Assembly: GCA_032139905.1 (NCBI GenBank)
Contig: JAQJDB010000004.1
Location: forward strand, 248,001-312,000
Source of the DNA: Nitrospira sp. MA-1
Lineage (GTDB): Bacteria > Nitrospirota > Nitrospiria > Nitrospirales > UBA8639
DNA length: 64,000 nt
Reading direction: 5' to 3'
The position numbers were made by a program, and so were the translations under genes. The notes beneath the pieces are model-generated. The model was not told the origin of the DNA. It did no database searches and saw only the letters and a list, made by a program, of their open reading frames with translations. Position 1 is the stretch's first letter. Each line of letters begins with the position of its first letter. Shown one piece after another: positions 53,529 to 60,924 of this stretch.

Positions 53529-53942
53529 ATGACGAAACGACGTACAATTGGAACAAATCCACTGGATGAGATCATTCCGAATCCATTGGGAGCTGCGATA
53601 CCTGGTCAACAGGAAGGTCCGGACCAATTCGCGCTTCAGGAATCGCGAAAACAAGGAATTGCAGGCAAAACCGCCGGTCAGCATTCTGTGCCCGATCGCG
53701 TGCAACATGACAAAAAAGAGGTGAGATTCCTTCATCTGGTTTCAAAGGATGAGGGTCTAAAAGGGAATTTCAAGAGCTCCCAAGCGGTTCCTGCAGCAGC
53801 ACCTCAAGTAAGAATTGAGATGCATCCGGCGACCGGTCATTTATCTGAACGCCTTGTTGAACTCGAAGAGGAAAACCTTTGTCTGAAGTGGGCATTGGGA
53901 TTGATTCTCGCGCCCTTTGTCCTTTTAGCCTTTTTGGGCTAG
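53529..53942 (+). CDS. Small tail-anchored protein, candidate ParA partner
   Basis: A 137-residue protein. It opens with a basic stretch M-T-K-R-R-T-I-G-T-N-P-L-D, then has a long polar, low-complexity region (residues 25-100), a short coiled-coil-like E-R-L-V-E-L-E-E-E-N and a C-terminal membrane helix L-I-L-A-P-F-V-L-L-A-F-L-G. ParA partners often have a lysine/arginine-rich N-terminus that stimulates ATP hydrolysis, which fits here. An AGGAGAGG site precedes the ATG. It lies 50 bases after parA and is probably co-transcribed with it. The family is not known to me. Confidence 0.7.
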   Translation: MTKRRTIGTNPLDEIIPNPLGAAIPGQQEGPDQFALQESRKQGIAGKTAGQHSVPDRVQHDKKEVRFLHLVSKDEGLKGNFKSSQAVPAAAPQVRIEMHPATGHLSERLVELEEENLCLKWALGLILAPFVLLAFLG

Positions 53943-54191
53943 ATCCGATTCAGTCAGATGACACCTCTATGCCGGGTAAAAGGGGCGGGTGCCTTTTCTG
54001 GTTTTCCTCAAGAAGAATCTTGCCGGACCTTTTTGAAATTCCCCTGAGAAACCTGCTTAAGGTCATGGGCAGTTTAGTCACACACACATCCCCCATTTTT
54101 ATGCGTTCTGCTTTAAACAGGATCAACTTCACCGTGATCTTGGACTTCCAAGGTCTTTGATAAGATTCATCAGCATCGGAAGGTGCTCCTC
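53943..54191. other. Short spacer
   Basis: Spacer before the CorA-type gene. No supported gene; a 93-codon frame through it lacks a ribosome site. Confidence 0.35.
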
Positions 54192-55154
54192 ATGAAAATC
54201 CATTGCTTCCGACTCCAAGAAAAGGGTTTGCTTCAACTCACCGAGGAAAGACCTACGGCATCATGGCTTGAGGATGGAATCGTCCGTTTATTGGATGTGG
54301 ATTACCCAGATGTTACCAAAGATCTGCGTGAACTCCTTTCCCCCCTGAATCTGGAAGGCGCTCTGCTGGACAAGATCGAATCCCAAGCCGACGGTGTCTG
54401 TGTTGAAACATTCTTGAACGCCTTGTTTCTTCGATACCCACGCCCGGCCATTCATGACTTTAAGGATCTCTATATTTCGATGATCTGTGTGCGAGAAACC
54501 CTCATTATTCTCCACAATGGAATGCCCTTGTCCCTGGAACAAATTTTCGCGAGGATCGACCGGTTCGGAGGGATCGGAACCACTGCCATCACGGACCTTC
54601 TTCTCCATATCCTGTTATTGGTCATTAATCGTGATATCGAATTGTATCAGCAAACTCGACAATTGATCGGGGAATTGTCAAATAACTTTGATCAGTGTCT
54701 TAACACCGAAGTACTCAATGATATTCAGAATCTGACCAATCAGGTTAGCCGTCTCCAATCAACGACTGAAGATCGTCTCATTTTCTTGGGAGGCTTACTC
54801 ACGTTGAAATCCCCTCTATTGGAATTGCATGACGTGCGATTGTATTTTAAAGAGGCCATGAACGAATTAATGCAAATGCAGCGTTGGTTGGAACGTCTGG
54901 AGGGAAGGCTACAGGGTTTATCTCAATACTACAATTTGTCGCTGCAGAATAGCACCAACAATCGTCTTCAAGTCCTGACAGTCATTTCGGCCATTTTTAT
55001 GCCACTCACCCTTATTGCCGGTATTTACGGCATGAACTTCACAAATATGCCCGAACTTCAGATGCACTACGGCTACTTTATCATTCTCGGTTTCATGGTT
55101 TTGCTGGGTGGGGGATTGGGAATATTTTTTTATGTACGGGGCTGGTTTCATTAA
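54192..55154 (+). CDS. CorA-type divalent cation transporter
   Basis: A 320-residue protein with a large N-terminal cytoplasmic alpha/beta-helical domain and two C-terminal membrane helices. The signature Y-G-M-N-F follows the first helix, as in CorA magnesium channels; the next loop reads T-N-M-P-E-L. The family moves Mg2+ or, in the ZntB branch, exports Zn2+. The missing M-P-E-L within the classic order G-M-N and the context of metal-related genes leave Mg2+ against Zn2+ open. The ATG at 54192 is preferred to a GTG at 54183. Confidence 0.85.
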   Translation: MKIHCFRLQEKGLLQLTEERPTASWLEDGIVRLLDVDYPDVTKDLRELLSPLNLEGALLDKIESQADGVCVETFLNALFLRYPRPAIHDFKDLYISMICVRETLIILHNGMPLSLEQIFARIDRFGGIGTTAITDLLLHILLLVINRDIELYQQTRQLIGELSNNFDQCLNTEVLNDIQNLTNQVSRLQSTTEDRLIFLGGLLTLKSPLLELHDVRLYFKEAMNELMQMQRWLERLEGRLQGLSQYYNLSLQNSTNNRLQVLTVISAIFMPLTLIAGIYGMNFTNMPELQMHYGYFIILGFMVLLGGGLGIFFYVRGWFH

Positions 55155-55225
55155 AGGCCCCTTTCCATTGGCGTGACATTCTTGAAAGAGTGGTTGGGAG
55201 GCCTTTTCATTCCCAATGGTCAACC

Positions 55226-55561
55226 CTATTTGTCAGGGGATCGCTCATCTCCCGGTTCCGTGGCCTCACTGGCCTTGGTTTGCGGGCTGTCATCAAGAAT
55301 CGATTCAAACTCATCCCAGGAAATGGCACCGTCCTTGTCCTTGTCGAGTACCTTCAGGACGCCTTCCATCCATAGTTTTCGGGTCAGGAAGTTTCCGACC
55401 TTGGCATCGGCTAAGAGTTGCTCCAAGGCGGATGAGCCGATCTTGAAATCCTCTCCATCGATTTCATCGTAGTGGTCGAAGCCTTTACGAAAGTCACCGT
55501 CAAACCGTTCATTGACCAGTTGACGAATTTTGATTTTCAACTCTTCCTCTTCGGCTCCCAC
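55226..55561 (-). CDS. EF-hand calcium-binding protein
   Basis: A 111-residue acidic protein with one canonical EF-hand loop D-K-D-K-D-G-A-I-S-W-D-E near residues 80-91 and a weaker first hand around F-D-H-Y-D-E-I-D-G-E-D-F. There is no signal peptide. The GTG start at 55561 follows AAGGAGATACCA; the preceding gene ends immediately upstream (55575), so the two are translationally close. A longer frame to 55645 lies inside the upstream gene. Calcium sensing or buffering is inferred from the loop. Confidence 0.75.
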   Translation of the reverse strand: MGAEEEELKIKIRQLVNERFDGDFRKGFDHYDEIDGEDFKIGSSALEQLLADAKVGNFLTRKLWMEGVLKVLDKDKDGAISWDEFESILDDSPQTKASEATEPGDERSPDK

Positions 55562-55574
55562 TGGTATCTCCTTT

Positions 55575-56012
55575 CTATCGTTTGCAGGGCTTGGCATCCG
55601 CATCGGCTTGGTGCGGGACCTTTCGAAAATCGAACATAAAACCATCTGAGCTTTTCAGTTGGAGTTGATGACCAATGAAGGCATACCGGAGGATGACTGT
55701 TTCACCTTCCGGCTCAGTCAAAAGGAGGGTGTGGTCTTGGACACGATAGGTTCCGAAGTGGCAAACCTCTTGAGGGGCAAGCCACACAAACCCACCGGCC
55801 TGGTCAAAGATAAGGGTGATAGGTTTGTGCCGGTCGTCGCCCAGAGTCTCAGTAAAGAAGGGCGACGGATGTGTCATTTCTGCACTCACCCACGACCCTG
55901 TCAATACCAGGTCCTGGGAGGCACAGGCAAAAAGGCCGACCCCCCACCATATGGTTAATATGACCCAGAATCGGCTCAGTGATAGCTGTCCCTGTTGATT
56001 GGAATTCATCAT
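55575..56012 (-). CDS. Small lipoprotein, lipocalin-like
   Basis: A 145-residue protein with a lipobox-like G-L-F-A-C near residue 30, then a small beta-rich domain with G-S-W-V-S and repeated strands (F-G-T-Y-R-V, T-L-L-L-T-E-P, V-I-L-R-Y-A-F), like short lipocalin-type lipoproteins. The start is one of two adjacent ATGs (56012). It is directly upstream of the EF-hand gene on the same strand. Function unknown. Confidence 0.6.
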   Translation of the reverse strand: MMNSNQQGQLSLSRFWVILTIWWGVGLFACASQDLVLTGSWVSAEMTHPSPFFTETLGDDRHKPITLIFDQAGGFVWLAPQEVCHFGTYRVQDHTLLLTEPEGETVILRYAFIGHQLQLKSSDGFMFDFRKVPHQADADAKPCKR

Positions 56013-56053
56013 CTTTTTCTCTGACCGGATGCGTGTTCTTGTTCTAAGTCCGA

Positions 56054-56674
56054 TTACTTCTGTGAGAAAAGACGTGTCCAGAGCGGGGCGAGGAACCAGA
56101 AGGCAATCGCTCCATTGACGCTGTTGAAAGAGATGAGGATAGAACCTATCGCGAAAAGTGGTGCGGGGTACATGGCCCACAAGTTCGGGTTCGTCCAGAG
56201 CTTGGGAGCACCCTCCAGATGCCAATCGCGTTTGGCGGCCACATACTGGTGGAGGATAAGTAAGGAAAAACTGGCCAGACCAAGAGTTGAGGAGAAAATG
56301 ATGACCGCAACGGCATCTTCTTCGTAATGTCCGAGCAACGAGGCCGCGTACGGGATGAGGGATACAAACATCAGATGAACAAAGTTTAACCAGAATGTCT
56401 TTTCATCGCATTTCCCAATGTGCTTGAGAATCCAAAAATTCCGCATCCACAGAAACGCCGCCATATAAAAACTGAGTATCCAGGCAGCAAAGTTTGGGAT
56501 CTGCTCCTGCAGATCGGAAAGAAGCTGTCCTGTGGTCAGTCCAGGAGTTTCCGGCACCTTCAGATCCAGCACCAGAAGCGTGATCACAATTGCGTACACA
56601 CCGTCAGTGAGGGCATTGAGCCGTTCCAGTGAGGTGAGATGGCCTAAAAAAATCCCTCTGCTCCAATTCCTCAT
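56054..56674 (-). CDS. TMEM175-type potassium channel
   Basis: A 206-residue protein with six membrane helices of the TMEM175 (DUF1211) type. The signature at the first helix reads E-R-L-N-A-L-T-D-G-V-Y-A-I-V-I-T-L-L-V-L (residues 17-36); its F/Y-S-D pattern with T and L lining the pore is shared by bacterial K+ channels of this family. It lies just upstream of the small lipoprotein gene on the same strand. Selectivity is inferred from family. Confidence 0.85.
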   Translation of the reverse strand: MRNWSRGIFLGHLTSLERLNALTDGVYAIVITLLVLDLKVPETPGLTTGQLLSDLQEQIPNFAAWILSFYMAAFLWMRNFWILKHIGKCDEKTFWLNFVHLMFVSLIPYAASLLGHYEEDAVAVIIFSSTLGLASFSLLILHQYVAAKRDWHLEGAPKLWTNPNLWAMYPAPLFAIGSILISFNSVNGAIAFWFLAPLWTRLFSQK

Positions 56675-57063
56675 ATGCGTGTGGTGTCCATGAAAATGAG
56701 TAGACTCTCAGACCTTTTTGATCTTGAGCATCCAAGAGTGTGAGTGACGTATTGTATGACGTTGAAGGGGCTGCCCGGCTGACGGAACCGATGAAAAATT
56801 CTAACGCAACTTGGAAAATATTACCTCAAAGAAGACGACGAGTGCCACTCCGATCGTCCCCCGATTGTACGGATATTCCCCAAAACCATCGGTGCAGGCA
56901 AAGAGGAGGATCAAGAGAAACACATTAAGAGGGAATAGCGTGAGAAGTTCAAGCCTGAAGGCATGCCGCGATAAAGGCTGGTCAGGGGGTCGACAGGAAA
57001 CATAAGACCAAAAAGGCCTGGACCGCGTTCAATCCCCCTTTACCGAAATGGTCAATTCCTTTC
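56675..57063. other. No gene seen
   Basis: About 390 bases downstream of the dead carbonic anhydrase and before the channel gene. The minus-strand phrase H-F-G-K-G-G-L-N-A-V-Q near 56990-57050 is in an open frame with the relic but is not part of an alpha-carbonic anhydrase as known. Confidence 0.35.
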
Positions 57064-57568
57064 TCAGGTGAAGTGTCCAGGCTTAGAGTGTTTGGGTTTG
57101 TGATCGCTTTTCCCATCAATGTGCTGTTCGCTTGGCTCATGGAAATGAAACTGCCGTAGCTCATACTTTTGACCATTGAACAGAAACATACTGCCTGGCA
57201 TATAGTTCACCTGGACGGTATGGCGGTTGTTGACCACATGGACAGGCGATGACTGATAATGGAACAACAAGGATGACGGAACTTCGGGCCCCTGAGAAGT
57301 TTAGACCTGGATAGGGGATTGTTCACGACCTATTTCGCATACAGGTATCCTATATCCCCCAATGCTCTGGACCATCGATGCCCAGGTAATCCCAATGGGC
57401 CTGATGTGCAGGGTTTTTCGCGGAAGCCGGGATGTCTTCAGCTCTGGATATTCCGGACGGACCACCTATCAACACCAACCCTCCTAGCAAATAGACACAA
57501 GGTCCCCTCATCAGGAAAAAGAAAGAGATGGTCACCCGATTTTCCCGAAACTTTTCAGGTCTTTTCAT
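57064..57568 (-). pseudogene. Broken alpha-type carbonic anhydrase
   Basis: Minus-strand frames give, in order, a signal peptide region (G-G-L-V-L-I-G-G-P), H-W-D-Y-L-G-I-D-G-P-E-H-W-G, then G-R-E-Q-S-P-I-Q-V, then S-P-V-H-V-V-N-N-R-H-T-V-Q-V-N-Y, and finally Q-F-H-F-H-E-P-S-E-Q-H. These are the landmarks of alpha-carbonic anhydrases, including two zinc-ligand histidines in F-H-F-H. Frame shifts near 57355 and 57330, an in-frame stop after S-P-I-Q-V and loss of the C-terminal half mean no enzyme can be made. The window's intact carbonic anhydrase is the LCIB type at 43.8-44.6 kb. Confidence 0.85.
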
Positions 57569-57690
57569 GTGAGTGGCTTGAGACCTCAATGAACGACAGT
57601 TTTCCCGTGAACGAGAGGAGCTGCCTGACCCGACTGCCTGATCACCGTAAACGATTGGATCCTCCCTCCGGTGTATCGACAATAGGAAAT

Positions 57691-58728
57691 TCATCTACCC
57701 GAGGATTCGGACGTCGACCCATCGGGGTTATGCATGTGAAGCGGATAGACGGTCTTCCAATCCTGTTTCATGTCCACCACCGTCCACCTTTTGCTTTTTG
57801 CTTCGTCAAGTGCCTTATCAAGATGGCCGATGGATGACTTGCGGTCATAGGCCCATTCACGTTCAGGGTCGGTGTGGTGGATGAGAGCCATGAAGCGCGC
57901 TCCGCTCCCGCTCGCCGTCCACTGGAGCATTTGAAGATCGCCGTCCGAGTTGCCGAAGGCAAGAATGGGTTTCCGTCCGATGTGTGTTTGAATGCCGACA
58001 GGTTTACCGTCCTTGTCGTCAATGAAATCGATTTCAGGAAGTTTGACGAGCATCGGATGCCCGTCACGTACCGCATACTTCAGCTTGCCGCTGCTGCCGA
58101 CGACCTGTTCGGGTGGGATTCCATACACCTGCTCCGTCCACGGCCGCATGAATTCAATTCCGCCGCCCGAAACAATGAACGTCTTGAAACCATTCGTCCG
58201 AAGATACGCCAGCAACTCCAACATGGGCTGATACACCATTTCACTGATCAAACGTCCAGTCTGCGGGTGCTTCGCGGTCGAAATCCAGTCTTTCACGGTT
58301 GCCTCGAACTCATTCGTCGTCATCCCCGCGTGGGTGGCCATGACGATTTTGAGGATTGCGTGTTCACCGCCAGCCAGAGCGCCCTTTACATCCCCTTTGA
58401 GCAGAGAGGCGAACGGCTCCGTGGTTTTCCATTCGGGATGTTGTGGCGCGAGTGCTTTGACGCGGTCAAGTGCAAAGAGTAATTGGAAGTACATGGGCTG
58501 TTCCGCCCAAAGAGTGCCATCGTTGTCAAATACCGCAATGCGAGCAGCTTCAGGGACAAAGTCGGGACCTGGCGTGGTGACACGTTTGACGAAATCCACG
58601 ACCGCCTGTTTGTTCATGCCGTCGTTCCAGGATGGGAGATCCTCTGCGGCATAGAGCAGGGTTGGGGAAATCATCGCGATGCAAAAGAACGCGGCGGCAA
58701 CGAAAGTATGGGTATGGTTGGTTTTCAT
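57691..58728 (-). CDS. Secreted HAD-superfamily phosphatase
   Basis: A 345-residue protein with a signal peptide (cleavage near Y-A-A, residue 28) and a HAD fold: motif I F-D-N-D-G-T-L-W with D68/D70, later the S-G-G-G motif II region, and G-N-S-D-G-D (motif IV). It should hydrolyse phosphate esters in the periplasm. A GAAAGGAAC site precedes the ATG. It shares strand and closeness with a small membrane protein and sulfatases; such HAD proteins are often found in sulfatase-rich neighbourhoods. Confidence 0.85.
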   Translation of the reverse strand: MKTNHTHTFVAAAFFCIAMISPTLLYAAEDLPSWNDGMNKQAVVDFVKRVTTPGPDFVPEAARIAVFDNDGTLWAEQPMYFQLLFALDRVKALAPQHPEWKTTEPFASLLKGDVKGALAGGEHAILKIVMATHAGMTTNEFEATVKDWISTAKHPQTGRLISEMVYQPMLELLAYLRTNGFKTFIVSGGGIEFMRPWTEQVYGIPPEQVVGSSGKLKYAVRDGHPMLVKLPEIDFIDDKDGKPVGIQTHIGRKPILAFGNSDGDLQMLQWTASGSGARFMALIHHTDPEREWAYDRKSSIGHLDKALDEAKSKRWTVVDMKQDWKTVYPLHMHNPDGSTSESSGR

Positions 58729-58783
58729 CCGGGGTTCCTTTCCGTGATTGAAATGGTGTTTGGACGTGTTCTATTGATCAGGT

Positions 58784-59209
58784 TCATGGGCGTGATTGAA
58801 GGCACACGATGCACCATATGGCCAGCACAGTGTGAAGCAGACCTGCAGGCCAAAGACCACTTTTAGAAAGCCCCAAGCCCATGCCCGCATACACAAGGAC
58901 TGCAACGACGGCGATGTTGTAGACCAACATCGCCGACACCAACCCTATTGCCGCGTCGCTCTGTCCGTCATCGCGCGCAAACCAGCAGGCGACACCAAGG
59001 GAAAAGATCGCGGCTCCTGCAATGCGAGCCACGATGAGACCGCCATAAGTATCGAGCGGAGCACCAACCAGAATCGCAGCCGGTGTCGATGCGGCGAGGA
59101 CCAGCGCCAAACCAGTCCCTGCCTCAAGGATAGCTGTCATGATAAACAGAGATCTGAGTTGCACCGGAAGTGTTTCCAATGAGTGTACAATGGGTTCGCC
59201 CGCATCCAC
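58784..59209 (-). CDS. Four-helix membrane protein of unknown function
   Basis: A 141-residue protein with four hydrophobic helices (about residues 20-40, 55-75, 85-110, 115-138). A GTG start at 59209 is assumed; an ATG later, before the first helix, is also possible. I do not recognise the family. It lies between the HAD phosphatase and a sulfatase gene on the same strand. Confidence 0.6.
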   Translation of the reverse strand: MDAGEPIVHSLETLPVQLRSLFIMTAILEAGTGLALVLAASTPAAILVGAPLDTYGGLIVARIAGAAIFSLGVACWFARDDGQSDAAIGLVSAMLVYNIAVVAVLVYAGMGLGLSKSGLWPAGLLHTVLAIWCIVCLQSRP

Positions 59210-59264
59210 CGGAGAGGCGGATGCGGACTGAACCCTGGACTACAACATCTCAGTCGGCTCGGCA

Positions 59265-60797
59265 TCACTGATGAGAGCCCCCCGTCACGGCTTCCATCAC
59301 GTGGTCAAGATTGAAGCTGCCGGGCTTCTGGCGTGGTGGAAATTCGCGGAAACTCTGGAGCCACTTCCCGACGTAACCCGCTGCCGGTGCGAACATGAAC
59401 ATGTGCTCGGCAAACCAGCGATCGTAGTCCATGCCGATTTCATGGGCATGCTCGAAAGGATCCATGCGCAGATTGGTGAGCATCGGGGCGCGCAGCTTTA
59501 CGAAGGGCTCCTGCCAGACACGTAGTCCGTCAGCGTCCTGCCGCAGGAAGGTCGCTTTCCAGTTCCCATAACGCAGCGCAGCGACGTTGCCGTCGTCGGT
59601 CCAGTAGATGAATTCCTTGCGGGGCCACTGGCCCTCGCCCTTAAGTGCGGACAGGAGGTTGTAGCCGTCGAGGTGCACCTTGTAGGTCATACCGTCGACT
59701 TTTCTGCCCTTCAGTAGATCTTCCTTGACCGTGGTGTCGCCTGCAGCGGCGAGCAATGTCGGGAGCATATCTTCATGCGCAGCGATGGCATTGATGACCG
59801 TGCCGGGTTTGATGACACCCGGCCACTTGATTGCGGTCGGCACGCGGTAGCCACCCTCCCATTGCGTGTTCTTCTCCCCGCGGAACATCGTCGTTCCACC
59901 GTCCGGCCAGGAGAAGGATTCCGAACCATTATCGGTGGAATACATAACAATGGTGTTCTCTTCGAGGCCCAGTTCCCTGAGCTTGGCAAGCACCTCGCCC
60001 ACGTGGCCGTCATGCTCGACCATGCCGTCGGCATAAGTTCCCAGGCCGGTCTTTCCAGCAGACTCCTTCTTCAAGTGCGTGAAGATGTGCATGCGGGTGG
60101 AGTTCCACCAAAGGAAGAACGGCTTGTCCGCTTTCTTGGCGCGCTCCATGAAGTCCAGTGCCTTAACGTTCACCTCTTCGTCGATCGTCTCCATGCGCTT
60201 CTTGGTCAGGGGGCCGGTATCCGTGATGCGCCCATCGGCATAGCTGTGAATGACCCCGCGTGGACCGAACCGCTTCTTGAATTCCGGATTTTTCGGATAG
60301 TCGGGATGCTCCGGCTCTTCCTCCGCATTCAGATGATACAGGTTACCGAAAAACTCGTCGAAGCCGTGGTTCGTCGGCAGCATGTCATCGCGGTCGCCGA
60401 GATGGTTCTTGCCGAACTGGCCGGTCATATAGCCCTGGGCCTTGAGCAACGTGGCGATCGTCGGGTCTTCCTTTTTCATCCCCTCGGGAGCGCCAGGCAG
60501 GCCGACCTTCGTGAGGCCGGTGCGCATGGGCGACTGCCCGGTAATGAAGGCCGCCCGTCCGGCTGTGCAGCTTTGTTGGCCATACCAATCCGTAAACAGT
60601 GCGCCTTCCTTTGCGATTTGGTCGATGTTCGGGGTCTTGTAGCCCATCATGCCCATGTTATAGGCGCTGATGTTGAACCCGCCAATGTCATCCCCCCAGA
60701 TGACCAGGATGTTGGGCTTTTTTTCTTCTGCCTGTGCTGTCAGTCCGCCGAATGCCAGTCCGACGGCCAATGTAAGGCTGGTGAGAAAGACTTTCAT
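59265..60797 (-). CDS. Secreted sulfatase, CTAGR type
   Basis: A 510-residue type-I sulfatase. A signal peptide (cleavage near A-Q-A, residue 23) is followed by the metal-binding G-D-D at 35-37 and the active-site C-T-A-G-R at 77-81, in which Cys must be converted to formylglycine by a maturase; later S-T-D-N-G supplies further metal ligands. It should cleave organic sulfate esters (or related esters) in the periplasm. An AGAAGGAAA site precedes the ATG. No maturase gene is in the window. Confidence 0.9.
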   Translation of the reverse strand: MKVFLTSLTLAVGLAFGGLTAQAEEKKPNILVIWGDDIGGFNISAYNMGMMGYKTPNIDQIAKEGALFTDWYGQQSCTAGRAAFITGQSPMRTGLTKVGLPGAPEGMKKEDPTIATLLKAQGYMTGQFGKNHLGDRDDMLPTNHGFDEFFGNLYHLNAEEEPEHPDYPKNPEFKKRFGPRGVIHSYADGRITDTGPLTKKRMETIDEEVNVKALDFMERAKKADKPFFLWWNSTRMHIFTHLKKESAGKTGLGTYADGMVEHDGHVGEVLAKLRELGLEENTIVMYSTDNGSESFSWPDGGTTMFRGEKNTQWEGGYRVPTAIKWPGVIKPGTVINAIAAHEDMLPTLLAAAGDTTVKEDLLKGRKVDGMTYKVHLDGYNLLSALKGEGQWPRKEFIYWTDDGNVAALRYGNWKATFLRQDADGLRVWQEPFVKLRAPMLTNLRMDPFEHAHEIGMDYDRWFAEHMFMFAPAAGYVGKWLQSFREFPPRQKPGSFNLDHVMEAVTGGSHQ

Positions 60798-60924
60798 GTT
60801 TTCAATTTTCCTTCTGTTGCCGATGTTACAATTGCACGTTCCTTTTTACTCTGGATGATCTTGCATCGAAAAAAAATCCTTCGTCAGCGATGGAACCCCA
60901 ATGAACATGTTCATCGGAGTTGGC

